This document shows, in pieces, positions 59,475 to 64,000 of a stretch of 64,000 nt of DNA. The notes under the pieces are model-generated. The model saw only the letters and a list, made by a program, of their open reading frames with translations, did not search any database and was not told the origin of the DNA. Numbering within the stretch: position 1 is the first letter of the stretch; each line of letters begins with the position of its first letter. The translations under genes were made by a program, and so were the position numbers. Source of the DNA: Spisula solida (taxonomy: Eukaryota > Mollusca > Bivalvia > Venerida > Mactridae); assembly GCA_947247005.1 (NCBI GenBank), contig OX365957.1:7970817-8034816 (forward strand), read 5' to 3'.

Positions 59475-62070
59475 ATAGACAAGCACAACAAACATATCAT
59501 CATGCCATAGATAGAATCGGACCTCTGATCCGTAACCTTTCTGTACTATACGTGTATTTCTAGGTTATGCATGTTTATGTACTTTAACCATAGAGTTAAG
59601 CCCCAAGTTTAGCTACCCAAGTTTAGCTTCCCAAGTTGGAAATTTACCTATAGTATACGAGAGGAGTTCAACTTAGAATTGAACAAAACTGAACATCGCA
59701 TGTTGCCATACTATGTATGTGACTACGGAACAGTGATTGGGAAAAATATGTCTTTCCTGGGGAGCTAAAGTTTTATCTTAGAGGAAATTATTACATAGAC
59801 AGAGTCTGCTATTTTAGAAAGGGTCATGCTGATAGACATAAGTTGGGAGTAAGTTAAGCTTGGCATATTCGCGGCCGCTTTCATGACATGGTCTTGTGTT
59901 TAATATTTTGGAAAAGCGGAACTAAAAATGATTGAAAAGGGGACAAAATTGAACGCATATTTTATTTATGCAAAAGGTTTAAAAGTTTTTTTTCGACAAA
60001 AATGTGACACGTCCTTTTCCTGGTAACGTGCCAAAGACATGGTGTTTCCCTAATACTGAATTTCCTGACACCCTACAAAATATGTCATTAAGTATGAATT
60101 AGACTGGGAAGTATATTATACCCAAACAGTGGATACCGAATTCTCCTGATATAGTATCAATAGAATATAAATCTGGAGAATATTGAAACATCGATTAGGG
60201 AAGCGAATTGTAAGCATCAGCACTTCGAGATTTTTTACCTTAAAAAATGTAAAATCAACACACTCTATACAATAGTTGATACTGTTCTAAGGGTATTACA
60301 TATACAGTCTACAATGGTTTTTATATATCTTGATACATTAATAAAAATATAAACTATTAAATAGACACCATTCGATTTTGATGTGAAATTTATGAAAATA
60401 CTGGATGTTCAATTCTGTTCAAATATACTGAAAAAATAAAGTTTAGCAAGTTTTTCAGCGCACTAATATTTTTACTTGTATGGCGATGTATGCATACGTG
60501 ATGTGATTAACATGTCGGCCATGAGTTATAATTCGAAATGTCATTGGTCAATGGCAATTGACTGATTGACCCTATCTCCTTACAAGTGACGAATTTCCGT
60601 CAGGATGACAATTTCCTTCAATTAAATGGTTGAATTTCAAATGGAATGAATTGATCATAAGATTGAAAAACTTTCCTACTGTTAAAGCTCATGCAACTTC
60701 ACGAAAACTAATAAAATAGTCCAACTTGCTAAACTTTTTTTGTAAGTATATAAGTTGTCTTGAACACCTCTCGTATGGTATACATTTGTATAGAGCATAT
60801 AATTAAGACTGGCCTTTTGTTATCAGTGTAGATTGAAAGATTATATACATTATAGTCCATGTGACAGACCGAATTTCATTACCAAAAAGGTGAACAGATC
60901 CAACAATGATTTTCGGTTAGCTTGATATCTCAGCAGTCTGAAAACGGTTGATGGACTTGCGGGTCACTTTGCCAAATGACCTTTTGGTGGCCATCTTTAA
61001 AGATGGCCGCCATTATTTTAAGCAATCATAAGCTTTGGGAAAACTTGAACTATTCCTCACTCAATAGGGCTATCGGCTTGCAATATGTCTTAATTAAAAT
61101 GTTCGTATTTCAGCCCAACATAATATGTTGACATATACATAATAATATTATGATAAAGGAATTAGTTCGAATGTATTGATATTCTAAGAAAACTTTTATA
61201 TTTTTCACTTTTTGTCATTATTTTTTCTCTTGCAATTCTGATTGGGATTTGTATTTAGCCAGTTTTTGTTTGCTACATTCAGAGAATAATTCTAGGCATC
61301 CATGATATACATTACATTGATAGATTTTAACTTCGAAGTCCAAAATTGGTCAGGAATATATGACAACTAATGCCTAAATTAAATAGATATTTTAGGGCCG
61401 TTTCCAACAATCTCAGGAAAAAAGATTTTTTTTATTCCATGGCTACTTTGTTGATACGATGCGTATATATATGTCTAGGTGTCCAGTACCGTGTCACAAG
61501 GGTGTTAGTGTGGTACCTGACCCCTAGTTGGATGGTTTGGCGGCTCGGATCCGGTCAGTTGTATGCGTTCATATGACATTATTTTCAAATAAATGGTTAT
61601 TAACAGGAAAACTTGAATAACTATTCAGCGAAACGGAAAATAAACATAAACATGACTCCAAATGATTAGAAAATAATTTGATATGAGTTTATACATTTAT
61701 ATTTTTGTTTATAAAGTTCCGAATATTACATTAAAAGTACATTATTTTAACGTTGTTTTCATATTCTTCTTTAATAATAGTAAAGCATGTAAGAATTCAT
61801 ACCTCCCACTGTTAAATTCTATTCGTTTCGCGCATTCACTAAGAAATGAAAATGTGAAAGCAGGAACGTATTCGAAGGGCAACAATAAGGGATACAAAAT
61901 AAACAAAATTATATATTGAATCAGTTGATCTTTGTCTAGTGTCTAGCTTACTACTTTTCTGACTCAGGTGGACCTTAGTAACCTTTAAATAACCGTTCTT
62001 AATAGAATTTGTAAAACTATACACACACTTTTAAAGCCTCCACAACCCTACCACAACCAAGGTTGTAATT
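59475..62070. other. Non-coding region upstream of the Mab-21 gene
   Basis: No coding exon is recognised. A leader exon and promoter for the minus-strand gene may lie here. ccaagtttagct is duplicated at about 59605-59630; otherwise nothing is supported. Confidence 0.35.
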
Positions 62071-62077
62071 GGTGGCA

Positions 62078-62400
62078 CGATGGTGGCTGAGGAGTTAGTG
62101 CTCTTGACTACCAATCCGGAGGTCCCTGGTTCGAAATTTCATTGACCAGTGTTCAGTATTTCCCACCCAACTACAGATGAACTTGTTGTTAACCGTGTGA
62201 TATTCTCACGAGTATCGGTGCTATACGCTGGGCACGTTGAAGAACCAAAAATGAATCTGTTCGGAAAGAGCTAGGGTATCCCATCCAGATTCCTTGTATC
62301 ACACCACAGTCACTTCTACTTGCTGTCTCTTCAGCAAAGCACATGACCCCATATGGAAATTAAGAAGTTATCCTTGACTGAAAGGTTTAAATAATTACAA
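62078..62400 (+). mobile_element. tRNA-derived SINE
   Basis: A-box-like tggtggctgaggagttag (about 62090) and B-box ggttcgaaattt (62128) have tRNA-like spacing. An unrelated body including gctatacgctgggcacgttg follows. The head cannot fold as an intact tRNA. Confidence 0.6.
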
Positions 62401-62649
62401 CTATAAATACAACTACAAGGTGTCAACCACGGGGATATTTATCCTGCGAGTTATAAATGTTTTCAGCATCACCGACTATCTCTGTCATGCCTGCAGGCAC
62501 TACCTTAAGATGTGTGCATCCACAATTACATATGGGTATACTGTTCTTGTTGGGTTGGGTCATACGATATTGCTCCGTGATGTACATCCCAAAGATGAAC
62601 ACACTTAGTCCTGAACTCATGGATTACTAGTATGTGTCGGCTACAGTCA

Positions 62650-63640
62650 AACCTGTTTTGTACATATTACGGATGGACAGCGCCATTCCTGACCATATGG
62701 GTTATTAATGCATACCGGTACGACAGATGGGTACAGTAATTTGTAACCATACGAGATACATATTACAGATAGGTTCATTCGTTCCTGGCCGTATTGGGTA
62801 CATACTACACATGAATACAGATATTCTTGACCACATATGATACTTAGAACACGTACTAACCATATGAGTACTAAAACATGCTACATGAAGGAACAACCAT
62901 TCCTGACCATATGAAGTACATTCTACTGATAGGTACAATTGTTCCTGACCATATGGAGTCCGTAGTAGATGGGTACAGCCATTCCTATTCATGTGTGGTA
63001 CAGACTACATATGGGTACATTAATCACTGGCCATATGGAGTCCATAGTACAGATGGGGACAGTCATTCCCAACCATGTGTGGTACAGCCTACACATGGGT
63101 ACATAGATTCCTGGTCATGTGGGGCACATATTATTGATAGGTATATCAATTCCTTATATGGAATCCGTAGTACAGATGGGTATTGGGTATACAACTATTC
63201 CTGACCATAACTATGTCATACATATTACATATGAGTACAGCCATTACTAGCAATAATTGATACATACAGATACATACATACAGCCTTTCGAAACTATGCA
63301 GTTGGGCACGGGCATTCCTGAACATATGGTGTACATCATACAGAGGGGTAGAATGAGTACAGCCATTCCTGGCCATATGTGGTACATTCTGCTAATGGTA
63401 ATCATTCCTGGTCATATGGGTTACATAACATGTTACTAATAAAGATAAGAACTTCCATTTATAATGTCTATATGAGGTACATTCTACTGATGGACACATT
63501 CATTCCTGATCGTATTGGGGGTACAGCTATGGCCACAGTCATTTCTGATTTAATACTAGTAGGTGAATATTCCTTACCATATTGGGCTTGTTATTTTATC
63601 GGTATAGTAATTCCTGGTCCTTAAAGTACACCATATTTCT
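62650..63640. repeat. Degenerate satellite of about 40-43 bp, about 24 copies
   Basis: The core cattcctgaccatatggagt and acatactacagatgggtaca recurs with much divergence through the block. ccatatgg and catatg palindromes mark each unit. Several weak frames on both strands are produced by the repeat. Confidence 0.85.
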
Positions 63641-64000
63641 AAGTTAACCATCCTTAACCCCATGGGGAATATTCCACCGATTAAATCCATCCATTTTCTT
63701 AAAATATAGAAGAACCTTCCTTCGGAAATGCTTCTGTCCATTCCAGTCCCAATAAGGTATATGCTACTGCATGTACATCATTTTCTCTCTCTCATATGAT
63801 GCGTCTTACTTCACGGTTTGCTGCTATTCCTGTCTCAATGAGGTACATGTAGATAAGTAATTCCCCGCCAGATTGGTTCCCTCAAACCATTGGGTGCAAC
63901 TACCACTGGTAACAGTTACCGGATAACATTAGGCATAGCAACTGCTAGTCCTACTGCTTTCCTACAATCAAGGGGTACGACTAACGCCGGTCATCATTGT
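63641..64000. other. Window end, no supported feature
   Basis: Phrases such as cctgtctcaatgaggtacat suggest further decayed units of the preceding satellite, but nothing distinct is recognised. Confidence 0.3.

Overview
The window is AT-rich, intron- and repeat-dense animal DNA. Introns obey GT-AG, coding sequence is sparse, and there are three tRNA-type SINE-like sequences, LINE fragments, several families of short inverted-repeat (MITE-like) elements and at least eleven tandem-repeat arrays. The repeat families, the RT type and the presence of both a TRIM gene and a Mab-21/cGAS-like gene suggest a lophotrochozoan, most likely a bivalve mollusc. The species assignment is inference.

Two protein-coding genes can be assembled almost completely, both on the minus strand. 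(1) An eight-exon TRIM-type gene (23645 down to 11237; 1908 nt, 635 aa) reads RING, B-box region, coiled coil, COS-like segment, FN3, FN3, stop. Splice sites and phases close perfectly, and three consecutive coiled-coil exons are 96, 231 and 23 nt. Its introns hold a 42-bp minisatellite in an open sense frame, a LINE remnant and a dispersed 14-nt motif. (2) A two-exon gene (59459 down to 51359; 758 aa) joins a short transmembrane exon across a 5.8-kb intron to one large exon encoding a Mab-21/cGAS-like nucleotidyltransferase fold with its acidic triad present and a TPR-like C-terminus. The model predicts a membrane-anchored cGAS-like/Mab-21 protein.

From left to right: 0-2.6 kb has a 280-bp tandem duplication, a small minus-strand ORF and the last exon of a plus-strand gene entering from outside. 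3.3-4.95 kb is a decayed LINE. 5.7-9.1 kb is a compound structure: a flank, a 29-bp array of about 58 copies, a partial copy of the TRIM terminal exon, the flank again, and a 21-bp array. 11.2-23.7 kb is the TRIM gene. 24-51 kb is largely non-coding, with MITE-like elements (one nested), a TIR element with perfect 28-bp ends, a young 5'-truncated LINE with target-site duplication, arrays of 48, about 35, 43, about 46, 20 and 50 bp, SINEs and one orphan exon. 51-59.5 kb is the Mab-21 gene, with a 24-bp array just past its stop codon and a 2.9-kb TIR element with a 5-bp target duplication inside its intron. 59.5-64 kb has a SINE and a degenerate satellite.

No prokaryotic or viral features were seen. 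Gene models come from splice-site reading and frame logic only. No database search or transcript evidence was available.
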